Assembly: GCF_026011735.1 (NCBI RefSeq) | Contig: NZ_BRVN01000013.1 | Location: 17,656 to 81,655 of the forward strand | Length of the DNA: 64,000 bases | From: Dietzia sp. NCCP-2495 | GTDB lineage: Bacteria > Actinomycetota > Actinomycetes > Mycobacteriales > Mycobacteriaceae | Direction: 5' to 3' | Part shown: positions 56,806-64,000 of the stretch, one piece after another | Numbering within the stretch: position 1 is the stretch's first letter | Layout: the number at the start of each line of letters is the position of its first letter | The notes under the pieces: model-generated | Databases searched by the model: none | Told to the model about the DNA's origin: nothing | Seen by the model: the letters and a program-made list of their open reading frames with translations, nothing else | Position numbers and translations under genes: made by a program

Positions 56806-58248
56806 TCAGTTCGTTCGGCCTGCTTCGGCCGGTGTCACGCTCGGGGACCCGGAGGGCTGAGGGGCGGACGACGAATCGACTTTGGAGCGTTCCGCGGCGA
56901 CCTGCTCGAGAGCCTGTCGGGCGTAGACCCACTGCTTGGTCGAGGTGAGCTGCGAGCGGTGCTCGCCGCCCATGTGCATTCCCCACGAGAACATGGTGGT
57001 GACGCGGTTCTTGAAACCGATCAGGTATGCGAGGTGGACGATGAGCCACATCACCCAGGCGATGAAGCCCGAGATCTCGATCTTGCCCATTTTCACCACT
57101 GCGCTGTACCGCGACACGGTGGCCATGGAACCCTTGTCGAAATACTTGAACGGTGGACGCTGGGCCGAGGAACCGCCCTTCTCGACCTCGTTGATGATCT
57201 GCTTGGCGGCGTACTTTCCGCCCTGGATGGCCACCTGGGCGACGCCCGGGAGGTTGTCGAGGCTCATCATGTCGCCCACCACGAAGATCTCCGGGTGGCC
57301 CGGCAGCGAGAGGTCCTTGTTCACCAGGACACGCCCGGCGCGGTCGGTCTCCGCGTCCGTCTGGTCGGTGAGCATCCTGCCCAGCGGGCTGGCCTGGACG
57401 CCGGCGGACCAGATCTTGCAGGAGGCGGCGATGCGGCGGACCGAGCCGTCGGGATCCTTGACCTCGATGCCGTTGTAGTCGACGTTCGTCACCATCGCGT
57501 TGAGCTGGATCTCGACACCCATCTGCTCGAGACGGACACGTGCGGCGTTGCCGAGCTTGTTGCCGAACGGCGGCAGCACGGCCGGTGCGGCGTCCAGGAG
57601 GATGACGCGGGCGGTCGCCGGGTCGATTCGCCGGAAGCTGTCCTTGAGGGTGTGCTGTGCGAGTTCGGCGACCTGACCGGCCATCTCCACGCCCGTGGGA
57701 CCGGCGCCGACGATGACGAAGGTGAGCAGGCGCTTGCGCTCCTCCTCGTCGTCGATGACCTCGGCCTGCTCGAAGCACCCGAGGATTCGGCTGCGCAGCT
57801 CGAGCGCGTCGTCGACCGTCTTCATGCCGGGCGCCCACCGTTCGAAGTGATCGTTGCCGAAGTACGACTGGTTGGCACCGGCGGCGACGATGAGCGAGTC
57901 GTACTCGATGTCGAACCCGATGTGCCCGGCGTCCGCGTGGATCCTCTTGGCGGCGACGTCGATCTGGTTCACGTCTCCCAGGACCACGGTGGCGTTCTTC
58001 TGGTCCCGGAGGATCAGGCGCGTCGGCGGAGCGATCTCGCCGACCGAGAGGATTCCGGTGGCCACCTGGTAGAGCAACGGCTGGAACAGGTGGTGCCCGG
58101 TCCTGGCGATGAGGGTGACGTCGACGTCAGCCTTCGCCAGTCGCTGCGCGGCGAACAGGCCACCGAATCCGGAGCCGATGATGACGACACGGTGCCGACG
58201 TGGCGCCGACGCGGCGACGGGGACCTGGTCGATTGCGGGCTCGGTCAT
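56806..58248 (-). CDS. ndh: type II NADH dehydrogenase
   Basis: A 480-aa membrane-associated flavoprotein that passes electrons from NADH to menaquinone without pumping protons. FAD site VVIIGSGFGGLFAAQRLAKA (~21-40), NADH site FVIVGAGPTGVEMAGQVAEL (~170), and IFVVGDMM in the FAD-contact region. A hydrophobic segment near residues ~395-415 (FIAWVMWLIVHLAYLIGF) tethers it to the membrane. ATG 58248 follows AGGAGCCGCA. The much longer open frame upstream is not coding. Divergent from the cyclopropane-synthase relative. Confidence 0.95.
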   Translation of the reverse strand: MTEPAIDQVPVAASAPRRHRVVIIGSGFGGLFAAQRLAKADVDVTLIARTGHHLFQPLLYQVATGILSVGEIAPPTRLILRDQKNATVVLGDVNQIDVAAKRIHADAGHIGFDIEYDSLIVAAGANQSYFGNDHFERWAPGMKTVDDALELRSRILGCFEQAEVIDDEEERKRLLTFVIVGAGPTGVEMAGQVAELAQHTLKDSFRRIDPATARVILLDAAPAVLPPFGNKLGNAARVRLEQMGVEIQLNAMVTNVDYNGIEVKDPDGSVRRIAASCKIWSAGVQASPLGRMLTDQTDAETDRAGRVLVNKDLSLPGHPEIFVVGDMMSLDNLPGVAQVAIQGGKYAAKQIINEVEKGGSSAQRPPFKYFDKGSMATVSRYSAVVKMGKIEISGFIAWVMWLIVHLAYLIGFKNRVTTMFSWGMHMGGEHRSQLTSTKQWVYARQALEQVAAERSKVDSSSAPQPSGSPSVTPAEAGRTN

Positions 58249-58473
58249 TGCGGCTCCTGAGTGGCTCGGTCTGCGGCGGCTTTGTGGCGTCAACTGATCT
58301 GTCAGCCCGAGCACGGCGCTTCGGGCACGATCCCCAAGGATAGTGGCCTGCAGTATCACGTGCACGCACAGGAGGTGGACTCCCACAGTAGGTGCCCCCG
58401 ACGCGCCTACAGGACGCGCGGCTCCGGCGGCGGTACGGTCCTGGTTCAGGCACGCCCAGTGAGGAGGGAACCG

Positions 58474-59799
58474 GTGGTCCGACTCGAGCCGCAAACGGTC
58501 GATCTGGAGCGCTGGCCTGCTCTGGCCTCTCCGACCGGGACGGGTCCGGCCGGCGTCGTGGCGGAGGCGTTGCGTCGAGCGGCGCGCGAGCTCGGGATCC
58601 GCATCGACTACCCGGACTCGTCGGCTGCCGGTGAGTTCGATGCCGGGACCACGGTGGTGCTCCGCGATCCGGAGTCGTTCTGGATGCGACTCGCCACCGG
58701 CGGAGTGCTCGGTCTGGGCGAGTCCTTCATGGCAGGCGAGTGGGCGACGTCGGACCTCGTGTCCGCTATCGGCGTGCTCGCGCCGTGGATCGCAGAGCAT
58801 CCGGACTGTGCGGTTCCGGGGGAGCGGGCCTATGGCCGGGACCGGCGCGGTGGCCGGGAGGGTCGCTCGTCGCACGGAGGCCGCCGCCGCGACCGGACCT
58901 CACCGGTGTCGCTGGAGGACTCGGTCCCGGGAGCGCTCACCTCTCTGTACACGGACGAGACGATGTCCACCTCGGGCGCGGTCTTCGCCTCCGGTGCCCG
59001 GACGCGGAGCCGGCTCGACGACGGCCTCGACGTCGTCCATCTCGAGGCTCCGTCGGCGCGGCCGCGCCGCTCTGATCTGGGCGACGCTCAGCGCCGGTCC
59101 GCGGACATGCTCCTCACGCTCGCAGGGATCCACGCCGGGTCGAGAGTTCTCGTCGCGACTCCCGGGTGGGGCGAGGTCCCGATGCGGGCGGCCGAGCGGG
59201 GGGCGCACGTCCGCACCATGACGGGTTCCACCGAGCGGCTCTCGGTTCTGGGGTCGAGGTTCGCCGGAGCCGATCTGGAGGACAGCATCTCCCTGTTCCT
59301 GGGTGCTCCGTCAGAGACCGGCGGTGCGGTGGACGCACTCGTCGCCGTTGATCCGGGCGTGGAGTCCGGCATGGCAGGGATCGACGAGGTCGTCAGTGTG
59401 GCGGATCGGCTCCTGGAACCGGGTGGACGACTGGCCCTCCAGGCGATGGTGTGCCCCGGGAAACCGGCACGTGCACTCGTCGAGCTCGCTGCCTGGGAGG
59501 CGACGTATGTGTCGAACGCCGGACCGGCGCCCGCGTGGTCAGATGTCACCGAGTTGCTCGAGCGGTCGTCCAGACTCCGACTGCTCGGTCGGGTCGAGGT
59601 CACCTCGCATCACGCGGAGACCGTCCGGTTGTGGTCGGAGACGTTCGCGCTCAAGGGAAGAGACGCCGCCGCTCTCGGGTTCGACGCGGTGTATCGACGG
59701 ATGTGGGCATTTCACCTCGCTGCGCAGGAGGCCGGCCTCCGGCGGGGCTGGGTGGAGTCGGTGCAGGTGCTGGCGGGCGCGTCCGACGCGGTGCTGTGA
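58474..59799 (+). CDS. cyclopropane-fatty-acyl-phospholipid synthase relative with degraded SAM site
   Basis: A 441-aa protein of the CFA/mycolic methyltransferase family. The N-terminal sensing domain (GVLGLGESFMAGEWATSDLV) and the C-terminal signature (VRLWSETFALK, ALGFDAVYRRMWAFHLAAQE, GLRRGWVESVQVL) are clear. The SAM motif, normally ExGCGWGG, is here VLVATPGWGEVP, without the acidic residue and Gly-Cys. The two halves are joined by an Arg/Gly/Ser-rich linker (~125-150). It may be inactive or bind another ligand. GTG 58474 has GAGGAGGG upstream. Confidence 0.82.
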   Translation: MVRLEPQTVDLERWPALASPTGTGPAGVVAEALRRAARELGIRIDYPDSSAAGEFDAGTTVVLRDPESFWMRLATGGVLGLGESFMAGEWATSDLVSAIGVLAPWIAEHPDCAVPGERAYGRDRRGGREGRSSHGGRRRDRTSPVSLEDSVPGALTSLYTDETMSTSGAVFASGARTRSRLDDGLDVVHLEAPSARPRRSDLGDAQRRSADMLLTLAGIHAGSRVLVATPGWGEVPMRAAERGAHVRTMTGSTERLSVLGSRFAGADLEDSISLFLGAPSETGGAVDALVAVDPGVESGMAGIDEVVSVADRLLEPGGRLALQAMVCPGKPARALVELAAWEATYVSNAGPAPAWSDVTELLERSSRLRLLGRVEVTSHHAETVRLWSETFALKGRDAAALGFDAVYRRMWAFHLAAQEAGLRRGWVESVQVLAGASDAVL

Positions 59800-59821
59800 C
59801 GCGACGAGGCGTCCCGCGTCA

Positions 59822-59827
59822 TACAGT
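59822..59827 (+). promoter_or_regulatory. -10 box for leaderless nitroreductase-like mRNA
   Basis: TACAGT lies 6 bases before ATG 59834, and no Shine-Dalgarno is present, so the transcript probably begins at or near the ATG. Confidence 0.45.
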
Positions 59828-59833
59828 CTGTGT

Positions 59834-60313
59834 ATGAGTAACCTTCTCACCCCGGTCGCGATCTGGTTCGGACGGAAGGACGCGACCCGCGAGAACTCGT
59901 CTCTCGTGGTGACCGTGGATACCTGGATGTCCAAGGTCACGCGCGGGCGCCTCCCGTTGCTGCGGGTCGCCGGTCTGCCCACGCTGACCCTTCATGTTCC
60001 CGGCCGTAAGAGCGGTGCCCTGCGCAGCACTCCACTCCTGTGCGCGTCGTGGAACAACGGACTGATCATCATCGGCTCCAACTGGGGCGGCGAGAAGGCG
60101 CCCGCGTGGGTCTACAACATCCGGGGAGCAGCCGAGGGGCAGGTGGAGATGAGCGTGTACGGTGCCCGACTGCCGGTCGGTGTGCGTGAGCTCGAGGGCG
60201 CTGAGCGTGAGTCGGCCTGGGCCGCCGCCGTCCGGGTGTGGCCCAACTACGAGATCTATGCAGGTCGTACCGACCGGACACTCCCGGTCTTCCACCTCAC
60301 CCCTCGGCTCTGA
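59834..60313 (+). CDS. deazaflavin-dependent nitroreductase family protein
   Basis: A 159-aa split-barrel protein of the F420-dependent (Ddn-like) nitroreductase family: TLHVPGRKSGALRSTPLLCA (~56-75) with the Arg/Lys-Ser-Gly F420-binding pattern, then IIIGSNWGGEKAPAWVYNI. Members reduce quinones and nitroimidazoles with F420H2 in mycobacteria and their relatives. ATG 59834 is probably leaderless. It lies 34 bp after the CFA-synthase relative but likely has its own promoter. Confidence 0.86.
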   Translation: MSNLLTPVAIWFGRKDATRENSSLVVTVDTWMSKVTRGRLPLLRVAGLPTLTLHVPGRKSGALRSTPLLCASWNNGLIIIGSNWGGEKAPAWVYNIRGAAEGQVEMSVYGARLPVGVRELEGAERESAWAAAVRVWPNYEIYAGRTDRTLPVFHLTPRL

Positions 60314-60428
60314 CTGACCGAATCGACCCGAGACTCTGGTGGCACGGTTGTCGACTTCCCCTGGCACGGTCGTCGGCCTCCCGGGGCGCGTGATCCGCGG
60401 CGGAGACCTCACCGGTCAGGCCCGCCGA

Positions 60429-60911
60429 TCAGGCTCGTCGCGCGACCATGTTCATCGCGGTGGCGGTGAGGATCGGGTCGCCGTCCTGGTTCACCAGCGT
60501 GACGTCGGTGGTGAGGATGCCGCGGTCCGGCTTGGACCGCGACGGGCGCACGCCGGTGGTCTCGCAGATGAGCGTCAGACGGTCGTCAGGCCGCAGCGGA
60601 CGCACCCACCGGAGTTCGTCGATCCCGGGGGAGGCCAGACTCGCGACACTGGTCAGGTAGTTGTCCGCGAACAGTCGCATCATCAGTGCCGCGGTCTGCC
60701 AGCCACTGGCGATGAGCCCACCGAACGGGCCTGCCGCTGCGGCCTCCGGATCCGTGTGGATGGACTGCGGATCGTAGCGGCGCGCGAACTCCATGATCTC
60801 GTCGGCGTTGACCGACTCCTCGCCGAAGGAGTAGCGCGCCCCCTCGGTGTAGTCCTCGAGATACCGGTCGCCGATCGGGCGGGCGAACTCGTCGAACTTC
60901 GCATTTCCCAT
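60429..60911 (-). CDS. MaoC-like (R)-specific enoyl-CoA hydratase
   Basis: A 160-aa hotdog enzyme adding water to 2-enoyl-CoA. The hydratase-2 motif is FARRYDPQSIHTDPEAAAAG (~44-63) with Asp and His as catalytic pair, then PFGGLIASGWQTAALM. The usual overhang residue after the Asp is Pro-Gln here rather than Phe/Asn-Pro, as in single-domain MaoC proteins. ATG 60911 is divergent from a thioesterase gene with a 62-bp gap holding a long inverted repeat. Confidence 0.9.
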   Translation of the reverse strand: MGNAKFDEFARPIGDRYLEDYTEGARYSFGEESVNADEIMEFARRYDPQSIHTDPEAAAAGPFGGLIASGWQTAALMMRLFADNYLTSVASLASPGIDELRWVRPLRPDDRLTLICETTGVRPSRSKPDRGILTTDVTLVNQDGDPILTATAMNMVARRA

Positions 60912-60940
60912 GTCTTCTCCTCAGGTCCCTGCTGTACGCT

Positions 60941-60964
60941 TTGAGTTAATCACGACTTACTCAA
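60941..60964. promoter_or_regulatory. 24-bp inverted repeat, likely operator between maoC and thioesterase genes
   Basis: TTGAGT (60941-60946) and ACTCAA (60959-60964) form outer arms; TTAA and CTTA inside add an imperfect second set. Its position in the 62-bp gap between two divergent acyl-CoA genes suits one repressor controlling both. Confidence 0.5.
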
Positions 60965-60973
60965 CTGGGGGCG

Positions 60974-61744
60974 ATGATGTCCTACTTCGACCGTCTCGAC
61001 GCGAACCGCTTCGTGCCGACCCGACACGTCAGTGGCGCCTGGGACGAGACGATGCAACACATCGGCCCGGCCCTGGGCCTACTCGTCCACGCCGTCGAGT
61101 CGGACCTCGCCGCCCGACGTGACGATCCCATGGTCATCTCACGCCTGTCCTACGAACTGCTGGGAGTGGTCCCGATGGACGTGGTCGACGTGGCCGTGGA
61201 GGTGATCCGACCGGGGCGGACCATCGAACTCGTCGAGGCCACGTACTCGCACGGAGATCGAGTCGGGATCCGGGTGCGGGCGTGGTTGCAACAGCCTCGT
61301 GACACGACAGAGCTCGCGGGGGACGGGTTCGACCCGATCCCGGGTCCAGACGAGATGGCGCCGTGGGATCCCACCACCGTGTGGCGGGGCGGCTACCTCG
61401 CCTCGGCGCAGGTCCGCCGCATCGCCGACGCGCCGGGCCGGTCACGGTACTGGGTGCGCACCGACGTGCCGCTGATCGCGGGGGAGGAGGTCGGAGACCT
61501 CGCACGGATGGCGGCGCTGTTCGACATCGCCAACGGCATGGCCATCCGCGCCGACCCCGAGCAGGTGCACTATCCCAACATCGACCTCACAGCCCATCTG
61601 GTCCGCCCACCGCGAGGGGAGTGGCTGGGGTACGACACCCGGGTCACCTTTGGCCCCGGCGGACTGGGTCTGACCTCGAGTGTCATCCACGACGAGGCCG
61701 GCCCGCTGGGCACAGTCTCGCAATCGCTCACCGTCCGGCCCTGA
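60974..61744 (+). CDS. acyl-CoA thioesterase family protein (double hotdog)
   Basis: A 256-aa protein. Two hotdog-like halves can be seen: residues ~12-115 (ETMQHIGPALGLLVHAVES, ISRLSYELLGVVPMDVVDVA) and ~150-255 (RVTFGPGGLGLTSSVIHDEA). The pattern matches actinobacterial thioesterase-family (TesB-like) proteins. ATG 60974 or the adjacent ATG 60977 follow GGGGG. Divergent from maoC; both may be under the repressor that binds the 24-bp repeat. Its 3' side has the hairpin at 61752-61797. Confidence 0.85.
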   Translation: MMSYFDRLDANRFVPTRHVSGAWDETMQHIGPALGLLVHAVESDLAARRDDPMVISRLSYELLGVVPMDVVDVAVEVIRPGRTIELVEATYSHGDRVGIRVRAWLQQPRDTTELAGDGFDPIPGPDEMAPWDPTTVWRGGYLASAQVRRIADAPGRSRYWVRTDVPLIAGEEVGDLARMAALFDIANGMAIRADPEQVHYPNIDLTAHLVRPPRGEWLGYDTRVTFGPGGLGLTSSVIHDEAGPLGTVSQSLTVRP

Positions 61745-61751
61745 CCACAGG

Positions 61752-61797
61752 CGAGCACTCGCCGGCCACGGCGTGTGTTAGGCGCGGCGAGTGCTCG
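61752..61797. terminator. hairpin terminator (thioesterase / GNAT)
   Basis: CGAGCACTCGCCG (61752-61764) pairs perfectly with CGGCGAGTGCTCG (61785-61797) around a 20-nt loop. It lies 8 bp past the thioesterase stop and before the convergent GNAT gene. Confidence 0.75.
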
Positions 61798-61850
61798 ACT
61801 CGGCGTGTGCTCGAAGCGCGGTGTGCTCGACGCGGCATGTACTCAACACA
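61783..61850. repeat. four degenerate ~17-bp tandem units
   Basis: Four units related to GGCGTGTGCTCGAAGC (about 61787, 61802, 61819 and 61834) follow one another with 60-80% identity. The first overlaps the right arm of the hairpin terminator, so the array probably grew from it. It is non-coding. Confidence 0.5.
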
Positions 61851-61889
61851 GTGCCCGCGACACACGGCGTCCGTGACATTCGATGCCCG

Positions 61890-62399
61890 CTACAGCTGGC
61901 GTAGGAAGATCCGCATCCCGGAGCCGCTGTCGGGATCGAGATGGCTGAAGCCGTTCCGCTCGTAGAAGCGGCGGGCGTCGACGTCGGCGTCGTCCACGAT
62001 GATGTGCAGTTCGAGGGCACCACGCGCGTGTACCTCGGCCCTCGCGCGGTCCAACAGTGCCGCTCCGACGCCGCGCGACCGGAGGTTTGGACGGACGTAG
62101 AGGTCCTCGAGGTGGGCCAGGGGACCGTCCCAGTACGCGGTGGGGCGCAACGTGAGAGAAGCGATGCCGACGCCGTGCCCTCCCGGATCGGTCGTGGCGA
62201 CGACGACGAGGACGTCATCCCTGTTCAGGAGGCGTTCTATCCGAGGTACGTCCCGGTCGGGATCAGGTCCCGGGCAGTCGAACTCGGTGTTGAAATCGTG
62301 CAGAAGCCGCGTGACTAGCTCCGCATTGGTGGGCCCGGCGATCCGGATTCTCGCCCCGGCTGCCGGCCCGGGTTCCTCGCCGCTGGCGTGTGTGCTCAT
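61890..62399 (-). CDS. GNAT family N-acetyltransferase
   Basis: A 169-aa single-domain acetyltransferase. The acetyl-CoA site is AHLEDLYVRPNLRSRGVGAA (~94-113), with R-S-R-G-V-G as the Q/R-x-x-G-x-G/A motif, followed by LELHIIVDDADVDARRFYER. Substrate unknown; small amines or antibiotics are possible. ATG 62399 overlaps the SRPBCC stop by 4 bp, so it is coupled to that gene. Confidence 0.9.
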   Translation of the reverse strand: MSTHASGEEPGPAAGARIRIAGPTNAELVTRLLHDFNTEFDCPGPDPDRDVPRIERLLNRDDVLVVVATTDPGGHGVGIASLTLRPTAYWDGPLAHLEDLYVRPNLRSRGVGAALLDRARAEVHARGALELHIIVDDADVDARRFYERNGFSHLDPDSGSGMRIFLRQL

Positions 62400-62788
62400 G
62401 CGCTTTCGGTCAGGAGTCTGAGTCGGTCCAGATCAACTGCGACCATCGTGTAGTCGCGGTCGAAGTCGTCGTCGTCCATTTCACCCTGACGGATGGTGAA
62501 CACCACCTCGGCACCCTCGGGGTGCGGCACCACGCGCAGTGGGTTGTAGGTGACGGATCCGTCCGGGAGGGTCACCTCGTGGTCAAGGACGCCGAGGTCA
62601 TTTCTGGGCACGAACCGCACGCTGACCCGGCCCATGGGGGAGTCCATTACCAGTGTGTCGTCGCTGATCTCGGCGGCGCCCTCGGCGAGCCCGGCCGCCC
62701 AGTCAGGAAGTCGGGATGGGTCGGACGCGAGGGCGTAGACCACGTCCGGGCTGCGGTGGATGACGACGCTGAGATGCCGACTGTTCAT
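62396..62788 (-). CDS. SRPBCC / polyketide cyclase-like protein
   Basis: A 130-aa START-like fold protein: the opening LSVVIHRSPDVVYALASDPS, with P-x3-V-Y-x2-A-x-D-P, is the usual SRPBCC start, followed by RVSVRFVPRNDLGVLDHEV and VVFTIRQGEMDDDDFDRD. It should bind a hydrophobic ligand. ATG 62788 is the first start. It is linked by 4-bp overlap to a GNAT gene downstream. Confidence 0.86.
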   Translation of the reverse strand: MNSRHLSVVIHRSPDVVYALASDPSRLPDWAAGLAEGAAEISDDTLVMDSPMGRVSVRFVPRNDLGVLDHEVTLPDGSVTYNPLRVVPHPEGAEVVFTIRQGEMDDDDFDRDYTMVAVDLDRLRLLTESA

Positions 62789-62857
62789 GGTTCGAGCGTA
62801 GTGGCGTCGTGTGCTCAGTCCTGCGGATCCGGAAGAGTTCTCGAGGACCGATTCGGC

Positions 62858-63409
62858 TCAGAGTTTCGGCGGGTTGACGCACAGGCGAGGCGTGAGTTGC
62901 TCGGGCGTCGGAGAGGCGCCGCGCCGTAGGTCCGCTGAGAGGCGGTGCGCGTAGGAGACGAGGCCGGGCGCGTCGATGCCATACGGGGCAGGGGGAGTGT
63001 CGCGGTTCTCGCCAGCGCTCTCGCGCCTGCTGGTGGGGGGCCCGGCGCTGTCTCCGATTCGTTCGGCCGCGCGCTCGAGAAGCGCCAGCGCGCCGGTGTT
63101 GTTGCCCCGCTGGACGTGCGTGATGCCTACCGCCAACTGGGCGAGACCCTGCCAGAGGAGTCGCTCGTGTGAGGGGCAGCTTTTCCATGCGCCTTCGAGC
63201 ACCTCGTGGGCGTTGAAGGCCAGGCCCCGGTCCAGCAAATCCTGGGCCCAGGCCAGGGACGTCTCGGGCGGCAGGTCGAGATCCTCGGGGATGCGTTCCA
63301 CGCCCACGCTGCCGGGTGGCAGTGGTCGGCCGAGTTCGTCGCGGGGACGCGCGTTGCGTGCCCGGCCGTCCTCGTCTCGATCGCGGTTCCTGCGCTCCGG
63401 GGTCGTCAT
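62858..63409 (-). CDS. DUF309 domain protein
   Basis: A 183-aa soluble protein. After a disordered basic leader (~1-45), the DUF309 helix pair is clear: LAWAQDLLDRGLAFNAHEVL then EGAWKSCPSHERLLWQGLAQ (~53-95). FNAHEVLE and the WQGLAQ helix are the family hallmark. Role unknown. ATG 63409 is preferred to GTG 63415 because GGGAGG lies 8 bp upstream. It is the first gene downstream of the terminator at 63440-63470. Confidence 0.87.
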   Translation of the reverse strand: MTTPERRNRDRDEDGRARNARPRDELGRPLPPGSVGVERIPEDLDLPPETSLAWAQDLLDRGLAFNAHEVLEGAWKSCPSHERLLWQGLAQLAVGITHVQRGNNTGALALLERAAERIGDSAGPPTSRRESAGENRDTPPAPYGIDAPGLVSYAHRLSADLRRGASPTPEQLTPRLCVNPPKL

Positions 63410-63439
63410 GGCCACATCCTCCCATTCGGCGGAAATGGC

Positions 63440-63470
63440 GACGGCCCACCGGCGATTCCGGCGGGCCGTC
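63440..63470 (-). terminator. hairpin terminator of the secreted-protein gene
   Basis: GACGGCCC (63440-63447) pairs with GGGCCGTC (63463-63470), with CCGG/CCGG pairing inside. It follows the Asp/Trp-rich secreted protein gene on the minus strand. Confidence 0.75.
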
Positions 63471-63564
63471 TATGGCGTGAGGATGTCTGTATTCGCGTAC
63501 TGCCTGGTGGGTCAGCGGTCACTGGACAGGCAGAACGGTGTGGGCAGGCGTGGGCTCAGTCGTC

Positions 63565-63867
63565 TCAGTCGTCATCCCAATCGTCGTCGTCGTCCCAGTC
63601 GTCATTCCAGTCATCGTCGATGCCGTCGAGGAGGTGCCAGGGGATGGTGACGCCGAGCGAGCCGACAGCGGCGTCGATCTGGCCGCGGAGGTGGTGGGGG
63701 ATGTCGATGTCGTCGAAGAGGCCGTCGTAGTGGACGACGCCCTGCTCAGCCGGGGCGGGAGCGGAGGCGGTCTGTGCTGCAGCCGAACCGGCACCGAGGC
63801 CGGCGGTCAGACCGAGGGTCGTAGGGACAACTGCCAGGAGGGTCAAAGCCCTTGTCTTCTTTGCCAT
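63565..63867 (-). CDS. small secreted Asp/Trp-rich protein
   Basis: A 100-aa protein with a Sec signal peptide: basic MAKKTR, hydrophobic core ALTLLAVVPTTLGLTAGLGA and a cleavage site at AAAQ-T or close by (~residue 32). The mature part is about 68 residues, with VHYDGLFDDIDIPHHLRGQI and DAAVGSLGVTIPWHLL, then a tail of Asp broken by Trp and Asn (GIDDDWNDDWDDDDDWDDD). The tail could bind Ca2+ or other metals, or basic surfaces. ATG 63867. No family recognised. The last 133 bases of the window show no further gene. Confidence 0.82.
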   Translation of the reverse strand: MAKKTRALTLLAVVPTTLGLTAGLGAGSAAAQTASAPAPAEQGVVHYDGLFDDIDIPHHLRGQIDAAVGSLGVTIPWHLLDGIDDDWNDDWDDDDDWDDD

Positions 63868-64000
63868 GCCTCAACTATCGACGGGGTGAATGAGGTCACG
63901 ATGAATCGGTTATGAGTCCTCCTTCATGGTCATCTCATGTGGGGCACAACGAACTCCGGGCGGCGGTGACGGTTGTTTTCTCCAGTAGCAAACAAGGTGA

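Noticed and set aside
60335..60385. Imperfect direct repeat TGGCACGG-TGTCG between the nitroreductase and maoC genes
   Set aside because: Two short copies with several mismatches; too weak to call.

Overview
The window is a 64 kb piece of a high-GC actinobacterial chromosome. GC-rich third codon positions, many GTG and TTG starts, 4-bp ATGA/GTGA overlaps and likely leaderless mRNAs fit the Mycobacteriales (the Corynebacterium, Mycobacterium, Rhodococcus and Dietzia group). Two long blocks follow the Mycobacterium tuberculosis gene order: secA2-pgsA2-gcvH-garA-merR-nuclease-merR-gcvP (Rv1821 to Rv1832) and sigA-ppgK-suhB-cei-DUF4193-DUF3093-dut-DUF3710-OB-fold (about Rv2703 to Rv2694). Several Rv1823-Rv1825-type genes are missing, so the organism is not Mycobacterium itself. 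A Dietzia-like or related genus is my guess and the sequence alone cannot settle it. I saw no rRNA, tRNA, insertion sequence, prophage or CRISPR array; this is core chromosome with a few odd patches.

Layout. Positions 1-3548 hold a tight co-directional set (DUF4178, DUF2617, DUF4247, DUF350, membrane-anchored spermidine synthase). An unknown 394-aa protein follows. Positions 5052-14557 carry accessory secretion (secA2), phospholipid synthesis (pgsA2), glycine cleavage (gcvH, gcvP with a tandem glycine riboswitch), the 2-oxoglutarate switch protein GarA and two MerR regulators. Positions 14606-18715 hold an unknown gene, an epoxide-hydrolase-like enzyme, an acyl-CoA synthetase and a YchJ-like gene preceded by a (GGAGCC)12 microsatellite.

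Positions 18720-26090 are a long minus-strand run: lipoprotein, TY-Chap-like protein, NUDIX hydrolase, TetR regulator, DUF3817, a DUF3516 helicase and a PAC2 protein. Positions 26363-34747 hold DUF4192, galE, ideR, an acuC deacetylase paired with a GNAT/acyl-CoA-ligase fusion, and sigB behind a good ECF-type promoter. Positions 34911-41231 hold dtd, a methyltransferase, DUF3099, DUF3039, a helicase and sigA. Positions 41412-48933 complete the sigA-dut block.

Positions 49118-51325 are the ahpD-ahpC / oxyR peroxide-defence locus. Positions 51313-55078 hold a DNA-glycosylase-like gene, a DEAD-like helicase and gnd. Positions 55380-63867 hold a FhuF-like protein, thioesterases, ndh, a degenerate cyclopropane-synthase relative, a nitroreductase-like protein, MaoC, GNAT, SRPBCC, DUF309 and a small Asp/Trp-rich secreted protein.

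The best candidates for undescribed biology are the membrane spermidine-synthase/DUF cluster, the (Gly-Ala)12 leader ORF overlapping ychJ, the acuC/acetyltransferase pair, and the cyclopropane-synthase relative with a degraded SAM site.
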